Assembly (NCBI RefSeq): GCF_002270415.1
Contig: NZ_NNRI01000019.1
Location: forward strand, 62,001 to 126,000
Origin: Mesorhizobium sophorae
Lineage (GTDB): Bacteria > Pseudomonadota > Alphaproteobacteria > Rhizobiales > Rhizobiaceae
Length of the DNA: 64,000 nucleotides
Direction of reading: 5' to 3'
The notes under the pieces were generated by a model that made no database searches, was not told the origin of the DNA, and saw only the letters and a program-made list of their open reading frames with translations. Made by a program: the position numbers and the translations under genes. This document shows positions 18,601 through 27,384 of this stretch, one piece after another (position 1 is the first letter of the stretch; every line of letters starts with the position of its first letter).

Positions 18601-20253
18601 CTATCTGTCGGACGCCTGCCAGCGCGGATTGATCCAGGGTTCCTGGTTGGACGGCGCCAGCGGCGTGCGGCCCAGAATGTGGTCGGAAGCCTTCTCGCCG
18701 GTCATGATCGACGGCGCATTGAGGTTGCCGTTGGTGACGCGCGGGAAGATCGAGGAATCGGCGACGCGCAATCCCTCGACGCCGATGACCCGGCATTCCG
18801 GATCGACGACGCTCATCATGTCGTCGGCGCGGCCCATCTTGCAGGTGCCGCAAGGATGGTAGGCGCTCTCGGCGTGATCCCTGATGAAGACATCGAGATC
18901 GTCATCCGACTGCACGTAGCTGCCCGGCGAGATTTCCTTGCCGCGGTAGCCATCGAACGCCTTCTGGCCGAAGATCTCGCGGGTCAGCCGGATGCAGTGG
19001 CGGAATTCCGTCCAGTCGTCAGGATGCGACATGTAGTTGAAGCGGATCACAGGCTTCGATTTCGGGTCCGGCGAGCGCAGCGTCACCGAGCCGCGCGACT
19101 TCGACCGCATCGGCCCGACATGCGCCTGGAAGCCGTGCGACTTCGCTGCCGCCTTGCCGTCGTAGCGGACCGCCGCCGGGATGAAGTGGTACTGGATATC
19201 GGGATAGTCGACACCGGCGCGCGAGCGCACGAAGGCCGCTGCCTCGAAATGGTTTGTGGCGCCTAGCCCGGTTTTGAAGAACAGCCACTGCGCCCCGATC
19301 AGCGCCTTCGAGAACGGGTTGAGCACCGAGTTCAGCGTGATCGGCTGTGTCGATTCCTGCTGGATGTAGAGCTCCATATGGTCCTGCAGGTTGCGGCCGA
19401 CACCGGGCCTGTCGGCCACCACTTCTATGCCGTTTTCCCTCAGATGCTCGGCCGGGCCGATGCCCGACAGCATCAGGATCTTGGGCGAATTGATCGACGA
19501 TGCGGCGACGATCACCTCACGTCGCGCCTTAACGACCTGAATCTGTTTGTGAGCTTCGATCTCGACGCCGATGGCGCGTTGATTCTCGATGATCACCCGG
19601 CGAGCGAAACCCTTGAGCAGGCTAACATTCTTGCGGTTCAACGCCGGCTTCAGATAGGCGCTTGCAGCCGACCAGCGGCGGCCGCCGCGAATGGTCTGCT
19701 CCATCGCCCCAAAGCCTTCCTGCTTGGAGCCATTGTAGTCGTCGGTCAGTTCGAAGCCGGCCTGGCGCCCCGCCTCGACGAAGGCGCCGTAAAGCGGATT
19801 GCGTCGCGAGCCGCGCTGTACATGCAATGGCCCGCCATGGCCGCGCCAGCCATCCTCGCCGCGGTCATTGTCCTCCATGCGCTTGAAGTAGGGGAGCACG
19901 TCGGCAAAGCCCCAGCCGGTCGCACCTTCTTCGGCCCAATGGTCGAAGTCGCGGGCATGGCCGCGCACATAGACCATGCCGTTGATCGAGGACGAACCGC
20001 CGATCACCTTGCCGCGCGGCGTCGCCAGCACGCGGCCGCCGAGATGCGGCTCCGGCTCGCTGGCAAAGCCCCAGTCGTAGAGGCTCATGTTGAGCGGGAT
20101 CGAGAGTGCCGACGGCATCTGGATCAGCGGTCCGATATCGGTGCCGCCGAATTCGATGACGATCACCGAATGCTTGCCGTCCTCGGACAACCGATAGGCT
20201 ATGGCCGAGCCGGCCGAGCCGGAGCCTATGATGACGAAATCCGCTTCAAGCAT
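18601..20253 (-). CDS. betA: Choline dehydrogenase (GMC flavoprotein)
   Basis: 550 residues. It oxidises choline to betaine aldehyde, usually at the membrane. The N-terminal FAD Rossmann motif is ADFVIIGSGSAGSAIAYRL; GMC signatures are GKVIGGSSSINGMVYVRG and INSPKILMLSGIGPAEHL; the active-site His region is SAYHPCGTCKMG, and the C-terminus has RVADSSIFP and NLNAPSIMTGEKASD. It is 3 bases downstream of the dehydratase gene, so very likely cotranscribed. Length matches BetA. Confidence 0.94.
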   Translation of the reverse strand: MLEADFVIIGSGSAGSAIAYRLSEDGKHSVIVIEFGGTDIGPLIQMPSALSIPLNMSLYDWGFASEPEPHLGGRVLATPRGKVIGGSSSINGMVYVRGHARDFDHWAEEGATGWGFADVLPYFKRMEDNDRGEDGWRGHGGPLHVQRGSRRNPLYGAFVEAGRQAGFELTDDYNGSKQEGFGAMEQTIRGGRRWSAASAYLKPALNRKNVSLLKGFARRVIIENQRAIGVEIEAHKQIQVVKARREVIVAASSINSPKILMLSGIGPAEHLRENGIEVVADRPGVGRNLQDHMELYIQQESTQPITLNSVLNPFSKALIGAQWLFFKTGLGATNHFEAAAFVRSRAGVDYPDIQYHFIPAAVRYDGKAAAKSHGFQAHVGPMRSKSRGSVTLRSPDPKSKPVIRFNYMSHPDDWTEFRHCIRLTREIFGQKAFDGYRGKEISPGSYVQSDDDLDVFIRDHAESAYHPCGTCKMGRADDMMSVVDPECRVIGVEGLRVADSSIFPRVTNGNLNAPSIMTGEKASDHILGRTPLAPSNQEPWINPRWQASDR

Positions 20254-20256
20254 GGT

Positions 20257-21267
20257 TCATTTCAGCCCATCGTTCATATGCGTGATGAAATCGGCGAGCG
20301 AGACGTTGCCGCCAGTTGCCATCACGAGCACGGTCTTGCCCTTTACATCCACCTTGCCGCCGAGCAGCGCCGCCAGCGAGGCGGCCCCCGACGGTTCGAG
20401 CACCAGCTTCATGCGCTCGAAGGCGATGCGCATGGCGCGCCGTACCGATTGATCGTCGACGGTGATGCCGCGAACGCCGGCGGTCTTGACCGCCGCGAAC
20501 GGAGCGTCGCCGGGGCGTCGTGACATCAACCCGTCGCAGATCGACTTCGGGCCGATCGGCATCGTCTCGATGCTGCCATGCGCCAGCGACGAGCCCATGC
20601 CGTTGAAACCTTCCGGCTCGACGCCGATGATCTCGGTGGCCGGCGACAGATAGTGGAAGGCGAGCGAAACGCCGCCGATCAATCCGCCGCCGCCGACCGA
20701 GCAGAACAAAAGGTCGGCGCTGGCGTCCTTGGCGGCAAGCTGGTCGAGCGCTTCGAGGCCGGCCCCCGCCTGGCCGGCGACGATCTCCGGATCGTCGAAC
20801 GGATGCAGCAGTGCCAGTCCTTCTGTCTCGGCGATTTCGCGCGCCTTGGCGGCGGCGACTTCCTCACGCGCGCGCTCGCCATGGTCGGTCAGCACGACGC
20901 GGGCGCCATAACCTGCGGTGGCGTCGCGTTTGGCGACGGGTGCATCGATCGGCATGACGATGGTGACCGGAATGCCAAGCGCCTGGCCGGCCGCCGCCAG
21001 CCCTTGCGCGAAATTGCCGGAGGAATAGGCGACGACGCCTTTCTTCGCCTCTTCGGCCGAAAGCTGCTTCAGCCGCCAATAGGCGCCGCGTATCTTGAAC
21101 GAGCCTGCCCACTGCAGCGATTCCGGCTTGATGAACACGCGGGCGGCGCCCGTCTCGCGCGCAAGTGCCGCCGATTCCAGCAGCGGCGTGATCTGTGTCG
21201 CCCGCGAGGTGACGGCATAGGCCTGCCTGAGATGGTCGAGAGAGGGGACGAGTAGGTCTGCCATCAT
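20257..21267 (-). CDS. PLP-dependent serine/threonine dehydratase in the bet operon
   Basis: 336 residues from the ATG at 21,267, whose ATGA overlaps the betC stop; a second ATG follows directly. Fold type II PLP enzyme: the Schiff-base Lys is in QWAGSFKIRGAYWRL, the phosphate-binding loop is SVGGGGLIGG, and YSSGNFAQGLA is the Asn loop. It lacks the C-terminal ACT-like domain of biosynthetic IlvA, so it is the short catabolic type (TdcB/serine racemase/EutB group). In its place between betC and betA it could deaminate serine formed when betaine is demethylated to glycine; this role is inferred. Most betICBA operons lack it. Confidence 0.87.
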   Translation of the reverse strand: MMADLLVPSLDHLRQAYAVTSRATQITPLLESAALARETGAARVFIKPESLQWAGSFKIRGAYWRLKQLSAEEAKKGVVAYSSGNFAQGLAAAGQALGIPVTIVMPIDAPVAKRDATAGYGARVVLTDHGERAREEVAAAKAREIAETEGLALLHPFDDPEIVAGQAGAGLEALDQLAAKDASADLLFCSVGGGGLIGGVSLAFHYLSPATEIIGVEPEGFNGMGSSLAHGSIETMPIGPKSICDGLMSRRPGDAPFAAVKTAGVRGITVDDQSVRRAMRIAFERMKLVLEPSGAASLAALLGGKVDVKGKTVLVMATGGNVSLADFITHMNDGLK

Positions 21268-22793
21268 TCGCCTCGTGGATACCGTTTGCTCTCCTCGAGA
21301 TTGTCGAGGTTCATGTGATTGCGCATGTAGCGTTCCGACGCCTTTTGCAGCGGCTGGAAATCCCATGGGTAATAGGCGCCGTTGCGTAGCGCCGGATAGA
21401 CGACCCAGCGGCGCGCCTGGCTTTCGCGCACGGCGGCGTCGAAGCCGGCCATGTCCCAGCGCGCGCGGACTTTGCTCATGAATGCCGCCACCAAGTCTGC
21501 ATTGGCCGGGTCGCCGGCCAGATTGTCTCGCTCGAGCGGATCGGTCTCGAGATCGAACAGTTGCGGCGGGTCGAGCTCGCAATGGACGAATTTGTATCTG
21601 CCGTCGCGGATTGCAACGAGTGGCGCGCAGGAGCCCTCCGCCGCATACTCCATCAACACAGGCGCGGTGCGCTCAGTGCCCTCGGTGAGCGGCAGCAGCG
21701 ACTGGCCGTCGGTCCACGGTGCGATCGCCCCGATGTCGATGCCGGCGAGGTCGCAAAGCGTCGGCGCCACATCGAGATTGGAGACGGGCGCTTCGATCAG
21801 CCCGGCGCGAACGCCCTTGCCGGCAATCATCAGCGGCACCCGCGCCGAGCCTTCGAAGAAGCTCATCTTGAACCACAGGCCGCGCTCGCCGAGCATGTCG
21901 CCATGGTCCGAGCAGAACAGGATGATGGTGTCGTCGAGCATGCGCGTTCGCTGCAGGACGTCCAGAAGCTCGCCGAGCTTGTCATCGACATAGGAGATGT
22001 TGGCGAAATAGCCGCGCCGGGAACGACGTACTTGTTCAGGGGTGATCTCGGAAGACGGATAGTCGCTGGCGTGATACAGCCGCTGCGAATGCGTGTCCTG
22101 CTCGTCATGCGCAATGAACCCGGTTTCCGGGTCCAGAGCCTGGCAGTGTTCGTAGAGATCCCAATACTGCTTGCGCGCGACATAGGGATCGTGCGGGTGC
22201 GACAGCGAAACGGTGAGGCACCAGGGCCGGTGGTCCGCATCGTCCTGCTCGCGCGCGAGCTGAAAGAGTTTCTGCGTGGCCAGGAACACGACCTCGTCGT
22301 CATATTCCATCTGGTTGGTGGTCTCGGCGACGCCGGCGCCGGTCACCGAACCCAGATTGTGATACCACCATTCGATGCGCTCGCCGGGGTTGCGGTAATC
22401 CGGCGTCCAGCCGAAATCGGCCGGATAAATGTCGGTGGTCAGCCGCTCCTCGAAACCGTGCAATTGGTCCGGTCCGACGAAATGCATCTTGCCCGACAGG
22501 CAGGTGTAGTAGCCGGCGGCGCGCAGATGATGGGCGAAGGTCGGGATCGACGAGACGAATTCGGCGGCATTGTCATAAACCCCGGTGCGAGACGGCAGTT
22601 GCCCACTCATGAACGAGGCCCGCCCTGGCGCGCAAAGCGGCGAGGCTGTGTAGTTGTTGGCAAAGCGCGCCGAGCGGGCGGCCAGTGCCTTGAGATGTGG
22701 CACATGCAGGAAGTCCGCCGGCCCATCCGGGAACAGCGTACCGTTGAGCTGATCGACCATGACGATCAGGAAATTGGGTCGCTTGGCTGTCAC
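21264..22793 (-). CDS. betC: Choline-sulfatase
   Basis: 509 residues from a GTG at 22,793 that overlaps the betI stop (GTGA), implying translational coupling. It hydrolyses choline-O-sulfate to choline and sulfate. The sulfatase signature CAPGR has its formylglycine Cys at about 54 (SPLCAPGRASFMSGQ). Metal ligands are likely in the N-terminal FLIVMVDQLNG and the later ILFCSDHGDMLGERG. The C-terminal part (ERYMRNHMNLDNLEESKRYP) is typical of BetC. Cytoplasmic: no signal peptide. Confidence 0.94.
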   Translation of the reverse strand: MTAKRPNFLIVMVDQLNGTLFPDGPADFLHVPHLKALAARSARFANNYTASPLCAPGRASFMSGQLPSRTGVYDNAAEFVSSIPTFAHHLRAAGYYTCLSGKMHFVGPDQLHGFEERLTTDIYPADFGWTPDYRNPGERIEWWYHNLGSVTGAGVAETTNQMEYDDEVVFLATQKLFQLAREQDDADHRPWCLTVSLSHPHDPYVARKQYWDLYEHCQALDPETGFIAHDEQDTHSQRLYHASDYPSSEITPEQVRRSRRGYFANISYVDDKLGELLDVLQRTRMLDDTIILFCSDHGDMLGERGLWFKMSFFEGSARVPLMIAGKGVRAGLIEAPVSNLDVAPTLCDLAGIDIGAIAPWTDGQSLLPLTEGTERTAPVLMEYAAEGSCAPLVAIRDGRYKFVHCELDPPQLFDLETDPLERDNLAGDPANADLVAAFMSKVRARWDMAGFDAAVRESQARRWVVYPALRNGAYYPWDFQPLQKASERYMRNHMNLDNLEESKRYPRGE

Positions 22794-23380
22794 TGTGTCT
22801 GCCGTCCACCGAGTTTGGTTTCGAGATAGTCCTCGACCAGTGCGATCGCGGTCGCGGCGTCGGGCACGCCGTCCTTCAGCGCCCGCCTGATGTAGAGCCC
22901 GTCGATCAGCGCCGCGGTCGCTTCGGCGACGCGATCGGCCTCGGCTCTCGGCAGGATGCCGGTCAGCCCGCTCAACAGGTTGGAGTGCAGGCGCCGCGCA
23001 TAGACCTTGAGCAGCCGGCGCAGCGCCGCCGATTTCTGCGCCTCGACATAGAAGGCGAGCCAGGCGGCGATGGTTTCCGGCTGGAACTGGAGCTCGGAGA
23101 AGTTGACGGCCACGACCGCAGAAACGCGCTCGCGCGGGCTGCCGGCGGCACCAAGGGCGCGCCGCATGTCGATGGTCAGTTCGGCCAGGATATGACGCAT
23201 CGTCGCCAGCAGCAGCTCATCCTTGGCGCCAAAATAATGATGGGCAAGAGCGGAGGACACGCCGGCGCGGCCGGCGATCTCGGACATGGTCACGTCGAGC
23301 GAGCCGCGTTCGCCGATCGCCGAGATCGTCGCGTCGATGAGCGCCTTGCGGCGCAGGGGTTCCATTCCGACTTTCGGCAT
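22790..23380 (-). CDS. betI: TetR-type repressor BetI
   Basis: 196 residues from the ATG at 23,380 (AAAGGA upstream). The N-terminal helix-turn-helix is MSEIAGRAGVSSALAHHYFG, preceded by RRKALIDATISAIGERG, a very BetI-like stretch; the C-terminal ligand domain has IDGLYIRRALKDG. BetI represses bet genes and is relieved by choline. It is first in the operon and its own promoter carries a palindromic operator (23,415-23,428), so it probably represses the entire operon including itself. Family proteins are about 190-200 residues. Confidence 0.94.
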   Translation of the reverse strand: MPKVGMEPLRRKALIDATISAIGERGSLDVTMSEIAGRAGVSSALAHHYFGAKDELLLATMRHILAELTIDMRRALGAAGSPRERVSAVVAVNFSELQFQPETIAAWLAFYVEAQKSAALRRLLKVYARRLHSNLLSGLTGILPRAEADRVAEATAALIDGLYIRRALKDGVPDAATAIALVEDYLETKLGGRQTQ

Positions 23381-23414
23381 CTCGCTAGGGTCCTTTGAAG
23401 CAGGATTATTTTTT

Positions 23415-23428
23415 ATTGACGGGTCAAT
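23415..23428. promoter_or_regulatory. BetI-like operator palindrome
   Basis: ATTGAC-GG-GTCAAT, a perfect inverted repeat, lies 35 bases upstream of the betI start in an AT-rich region with candidate -35 (TTGATT) and -10 (AAATAA/TAATCC) hexamers on the minus strand. It resembles the ATTGA..TCAAT core of known BetI sites. No second copy was seen near the other bet genes, in line with a single operon promoter. Confidence 0.65.
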
Positions 23429-23579
23429 CAACAAAAAAATCGGTGGTCGCTAGCCTGCACCAAGCGATTGTCCGGTTCCGGCCCTTCCCGGCGCGGGCAC
23501 GATTGTTTATATTTGAACAATAAAGGCGAAGTGCGCCATGAGCCCACATGCTAGGCTGGCGCCAAGGATGGAGACCGCC

Positions 23580-24746
23580 ATGACCGCATGCATCGTTGGC
23601 TGGGCGCATTCGCGCTTCGGCAAGCTTGAGGGCGAGACGCTCGAAAACCTGATCGTCAAGGTGGCGACCGACGCACTCGACCATGCCGGCATCGGCCCGG
23701 ACGAGGTCGACGAGATCGTACTCGGCCACTTCAACGCCGGCTTTTCGGCGCAGGATTTCACCGCCAGCCTGGTGCTTCAGGCCGACGACCGGCTGCGCTT
23801 CAAGCCGGCGACGCGCGTCGAGAACGCTTGCGCCACCGGTTCGGCGGCGGTCAGGCAAGGCATCCGTGCCATCGATGCCAACGCTGCCCGCATCGTGCTG
23901 GTGGTCGGCGCCGAGCAGATGACGACGACGCCCGGCCCCGAGATCGGCAAGAACCTGCTCAAGGCTTCCTATCTGCCTGAGGATGGCGATACGCCGGCGG
24001 GTTTCGCCGGCGTCTTCGGCAAGATCGCGCAGGCTTATTTCCAGCGCTATGGCGACCAGTCGGACGCGCTGGCGATGATTGCCGCCAAGAACCACAAGAA
24101 CGGCGTCGACAATCCCTACGCGCAGATGCGTAAGGATTTCGGCTATGAGTTCTGCCGCCAGGAAAGCGAAAAGAACCCCTTCGTTGCCGGCCCGTTGAAG
24201 CGCACCGACTGCTCGCTGGTCTCCGACGGCGCCGCGGCCCTTGTCCTTGCCGACACCGCGACGGCACTGAAGATGCGCCGCGCCGTTGCCTTCCGGGCCA
24301 ACGAGCATGTGCAGGACTTCCTGCCGATGTCGAAGCGCGACATCCTGACCTTCGAAGGCTGCGAACAGGCCTGGGGCAGGGCGCTTAAGAATGCCGGCGT
24401 GACGCTCGACGATCTCTCCTTCGTCGAGACGCATGACTGCTTCACCATCGCCGAACTGATCGAGTATGAGGCGATGGGCCTGGCCAAGCCGGGCGAGGGG
24501 GCAAAGCTCGCCATGAGCGGCGAGACCGCCAGGGATGGCCGCCTGCCGGTCAATCCATCGGGCGGGCTGAAGGCCAAGGGCCACCCGATCGGCGCCACCG
24601 GTGTTTCCATGCATGTTTTGACCGCCATGCAGCTTGTCGGCGAAGCCGGCGGCATCCAGGTGCCGGGCGCGAAACTCGGCGGCATCTTCAACATGGGTGG
24701 CGCAGCGGTCGCCAACTACGTTTCCATTCTCGACCGGATCAGATAA
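23580..24746 (+). CDS. Thiolase family protein (acetyl-CoA acetyltransferase-like)
   Basis: 388 residues from the ATG at 23,580 (GGAG 5-8 bases upstream); in-frame ATGs at 23,538 and 23,568 are alternatives. Thiolase fold with the nucleophilic Cys in ENACATGSAAV, a second active-site segment HDCFTIAEL, and the C-terminal GGLKAKGHPIGATG. HDCFT and GHPIGATG place it near the SCP2/lipid-transfer thiolases, which often lack a standard C-terminal Cys; synthetic or degradative direction cannot be told. It is divergent from betI and not obviously part of choline catabolism. Confidence 0.88.
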   Translation: MTACIVGWAHSRFGKLEGETLENLIVKVATDALDHAGIGPDEVDEIVLGHFNAGFSAQDFTASLVLQADDRLRFKPATRVENACATGSAAVRQGIRAIDANAARIVLVVGAEQMTTTPGPEIGKNLLKASYLPEDGDTPAGFAGVFGKIAQAYFQRYGDQSDALAMIAAKNHKNGVDNPYAQMRKDFGYEFCRQESEKNPFVAGPLKRTDCSLVSDGAAALVLADTATALKMRRAVAFRANEHVQDFLPMSKRDILTFEGCEQAWGRALKNAGVTLDDLSFVETHDCFTIAELIEYEAMGLAKPGEGAKLAMSGETARDGRLPVNPSGGLKAKGHPIGATGVSMHVLTAMQLVGEAGGIQVPGAKLGGIFNMGGAAVANYVSILDRIR

Positions 24747-24756
24747 ACCGCCCGCA

Positions 24757-24856
24757 TTACAGCGCCGCGCGCCTTTTGAGGCGCGCAAAGGACGCTGTAA
24801 CACTTTGATTCTGCGCATGACCTCGAAGATCGGTTCCGATCTTCGAGGTCATGCGC
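24757..24856. repeat. RIME-like intergenic mosaic: two adjacent palindromes
   Basis: First unit: TTACAGCG (24,757-24,764) pairs with CGCTGTAA (24,793-24,800), enclosing CGCGCC-TTTTGA-GGCGCG. Second unit: a perfect 21-bp inverted repeat, 24,813-24,833 against 24,836-24,856, with a two-base loop. It begins 11 bases after the thiolase stop and ends 14 bases before the asparaginase start. The first unit has the layout of the rhizobial intergenic mosaic elements. It could end thiolase transcripts or fold in the ansA leader. Confidence 0.75.
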
Positions 24857-24870
24857 AAGCGGGAGGGTTC

Positions 24871-25875
24871 ATGACAAATCCGGTTCTGATCGAAGTCTTG
24901 CGTGGCGCGATCGTCGAGAGCGCCCATCGCGGTGCCGTCGCGGTCTTCGATGCCGACGGCAAGCCGGTCCTGGAGATCGGCGACACCTCGAAGCCGGTGT
25001 TTCCGCGCTCCGCGGTCAAGGCGATCCAGGCATTGCCGCTGGTCGAAAGCGGCACGGCGGACGCGTACGGCTTCGGCAACAGAGAACTGGCGCTTGCCTG
25101 TGCCTCCCATTCGGGCGAGCCGGCGCATGTGGAGTTGGCGCGTTCCATGCTGGCCAGGGCCGGGCTGGACGGGTCAGCGCTGGAATGCGGCGCGCATTGG
25201 CCCTCCAGTCATGACGCGGAGATTGCGCTTGCCCGCGCCGGCGGGTCGTCGAACGCGCTGCACAACAACTGCTCCGGCAAGCATTCCGGCTTCCTCTGCA
25301 CCTGCGTCCACACCGGCATTGCGCATCGCGGCTATGTCAAGCCGGAGCACGCCCTGCAGGAGATGGTGCGCGACGCCATGCAGGCAGTGACGGGCGCTGT
25401 CCATGGTGCTGATGAACGAGCGACCGATGGCTGCTCGATCCCGACCTACGCGGTGCCGCTCAGGAGCTTCGCCCTCGGCTTTGCCCGTATGGCCACGACA
25501 AATGGTTTTGGTCCCGAGCGAGCCAAGGCCGCAAAGCGTCTGATGACCGCCTGCATGGCAGAACCGTTCTTTGTCGCTGGCACCGGCCGTGCCGATGTCG
25601 CTCTGATGGAGGCCGCGCCCGGGCGGATTTTTGCGAAAGGCGGCGCGGAAGGTGTTCACTGTGCCGCAATTCCGGAAATTGGCCTCGGCATCGCGCTCAA
25701 ATGCGATGACGGTGCAGGCCGCGCCGGCGAAGCCATGGTTGCCGCCGTCCTTGCCAGGCTGCTGCGCGCGGACGAGGCTTTGGCGGCGAAGCTGCTCGAA
25801 ATGGCCAACGCTCCGATTGAAAGCCGGATTGGGGCCAAGGTCGGGGCGCTGAGGCCCACGGTGGCCTTGGACTAA
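24871..25875 (+). CDS. ansA: L-asparaginase II, R. etli AnsA type
   Basis: 334 residues from the ATG at 24,871 (GGGAGGG just upstream). It hydrolyses asparagine to aspartate and ammonia in the cytoplasm. It belongs to the PF06089 family, unrelated to the E. coli type: PVFPRSAVKAIQALPLVESG, ELALACASHSGEPAHVELAR, HNNCSGKHSGFL and DGCSIPTYAVPL are its conserved blocks. Ser and Lys in the PRSAVK and SGKHSG blocks are the proposed active site. In R. etli the enzyme is induced by asparagine. The RIME-like hairpins sit directly in front and could affect expression. Confidence 0.88.
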   Translation: MTNPVLIEVLRGAIVESAHRGAVAVFDADGKPVLEIGDTSKPVFPRSAVKAIQALPLVESGTADAYGFGNRELALACASHSGEPAHVELARSMLARAGLDGSALECGAHWPSSHDAEIALARAGGSSNALHNNCSGKHSGFLCTCVHTGIAHRGYVKPEHALQEMVRDAMQAVTGAVHGADERATDGCSIPTYAVPLRSFALGFARMATTNGFGPERAKAAKRLMTACMAEPFFVAGTGRADVALMEAAPGRIFAKGGAEGVHCAAIPEIGLGIALKCDDGAGRAGEAMVAAVLARLLRADEALAAKLLEMANAPIESRIGAKVGALRPTVALD

Positions 25876-25886
25876 AAGTCCAGCAT

Positions 25887-27263
25887 TCAGCTAACGTGAT
25901 TGCGCTCGACGGTCAGGTGCGCGTAGCCGCTCTTGTCCAATGATGTCAGGTCGCCTGTCGCCGGCTCGGCCCAGCGCTGGCCGACAACGGCGCCGTTCAG
26001 CGCGCCATCGATGACATTGTCCGAGATGACGGCCGTACCGGCGCCCTCGACCACGCTGACGACGATGCCGGTTCCAGCCTTGCGGATGATGTTGCCGGTG
26101 GCCACGATATTGCGCAGGTACGGCCCCCAGCCGATCTGCATGCCATAGAGCGGTGCGTTCTCGATGACATTGTTGGAAACAGTGGTGTCGGCCTCGACGC
26201 CAATGCCGACGCCAAAGCCGGGCGGGTCAGCGGGGTAGGGACCGCTGGTCGACAGATTGCGGACGATGTTGCCCGAGCAGACACCCATGCGGCCACCTTC
26301 GTTGAAGTTGACGATCGAGATGCCGTTGGCGGCGCCGTCGACGATGTTGTTGCTGATGATGGCGCCTTCGAACGAGAATTCGGAATAGACCGCGGTCTCG
26401 CCTGAGCGCGAGCAGGTGTTGCCTGAAATCTGCAGATTGCTGGCGCTGTTGGCGCGGATCGCCGAAAAGGCGCAGTCCGAGACGATGTTGCCCGAGATGA
26501 CGACATTGCCGGCCCGGAAGGCGTTGATGCCATTGCCGTTCTGCCCGGTTCCGCCACTGCGCGCCTGGATGCGCTCGACGCGGTTGCCGGTGACCATGGT
26601 GCCGTCTTCCGCCGCCTGCCAGCGGTGCACCAGGATGCCGCCATTGGCGCAGTCGGAGACGGTGTTGCCCGCAATTGCCAGCCCATCAGCCTCGACCGAA
26701 TAGATGCCGGCATCGGCAGCCCCTGAGATGTCCGAGCGCTCGACCCGGCCCGCCGCGTGTTCCAGCGCCAATCCGTTCTTGCCGCTGCCGGTTATTTGGC
26801 AATTGTCGATAATGAGGTGCGCGACCCGGCGCAGATCGAGCAATCCTTGCGCGTAGTCGCCCATCGAGCGGTTGCTGCCATCGAAGACCAGCCCGCTAAG
26901 TCCGATATGGTCGGCCTGTTCGGCCATGAACAGGTGGCCATCGCCGCCATAGACGATCCGCGTTGCGCCCGGCACGCCGGAAAGACGCACACGGCCGGGT
27001 AGCGAGAGGTTGGACACCACATAGGTGCCGGGCGGCAGGAACACCGGCATGTCGCGGTCGTTGGCATCACGCAGCAGCTTGGCGAAGGCCTTGCTCTGAT
27101 CGTCGAATGTGCCGGGTGAGACGCCAAGTTCGGTGGCGTTGATCGAACCGCGCATCGAGGCTTTCTCGATGCCGGTCAGGCTGGCGGCCGCCGCTCTGCC
27201 AAGCGACAGGCCCAAGACGGCAAAGCCGGCGGTTCCGGTTAAAAACGTTCGTCTGTTCAACAT
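25887..27263 (-). CDS. Tat-exported right-handed beta-helix protein (TIGR03808 type)
   Basis: 458 residues from the ATG at 27,263; upstream in-frame codons spoil the signal peptide. The N-terminus MLNRRTFLTGTAGFAVLGLS is a twin-arginine signal ending near AAAA. The remainder is a series of about 22-residue parallel beta-helix coils with repeated N-x-V/I/G-N turns (ISGNIVSDCA, ISNNIVDGA, CSGNIVRNL, VSNNVIENA). This is the layout of the TAT-translocated repetitive family found in rhizobia, related in fold to pectate lyases, though no catalytic residues can be assigned. It probably acts on or binds a polysaccharide in the periplasm. Confidence 0.82.
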   Translation of the reverse strand: MLNRRTFLTGTAGFAVLGLSLGRAAAASLTGIEKASMRGSINATELGVSPGTFDDQSKAFAKLLRDANDRDMPVFLPPGTYVVSNLSLPGRVRLSGVPGATRIVYGGDGHLFMAEQADHIGLSGLVFDGSNRSMGDYAQGLLDLRRVAHLIIDNCQITGSGKNGLALEHAAGRVERSDISGAADAGIYSVEADGLAIAGNTVSDCANGGILVHRWQAAEDGTMVTGNRVERIQARSGGTGQNGNGINAFRAGNVVISGNIVSDCAFSAIRANSASNLQISGNTCSRSGETAVYSEFSFEGAIISNNIVDGAANGISIVNFNEGGRMGVCSGNIVRNLSTSGPYPADPPGFGVGIGVEADTTVSNNVIENAPLYGMQIGWGPYLRNIVATGNIIRKAGTGIVVSVVEGAGTAVISDNVIDGALNGAVVGQRWAEPATGDLTSLDKSGYAHLTVERNHVS

Positions 27264-27384
27264 CGGCACAGGGTCCTGGCGTTCCACCCAGACACCGCAG
27301 GATTCGTGCCAGACGGTCTGTCGCTGCTTGCCAGCGCAGCGACAATGGCTTGTCGAGCAGCCTCTCCGCGCCTAAGCTCAGCGG

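Noticed and set aside
21561..22829. 422-codon plus-strand frame opposite betC
   Set aside because: Antisense of a clear sulfatase gene, without recognisable motifs.
23424..24818. 464-codon minus-strand frame opposite the thiolase gene
   Set aside because: Antisense shadow; thiolase motifs are on the plus strand and the frame crosses the betI operator and the RIME-like element.
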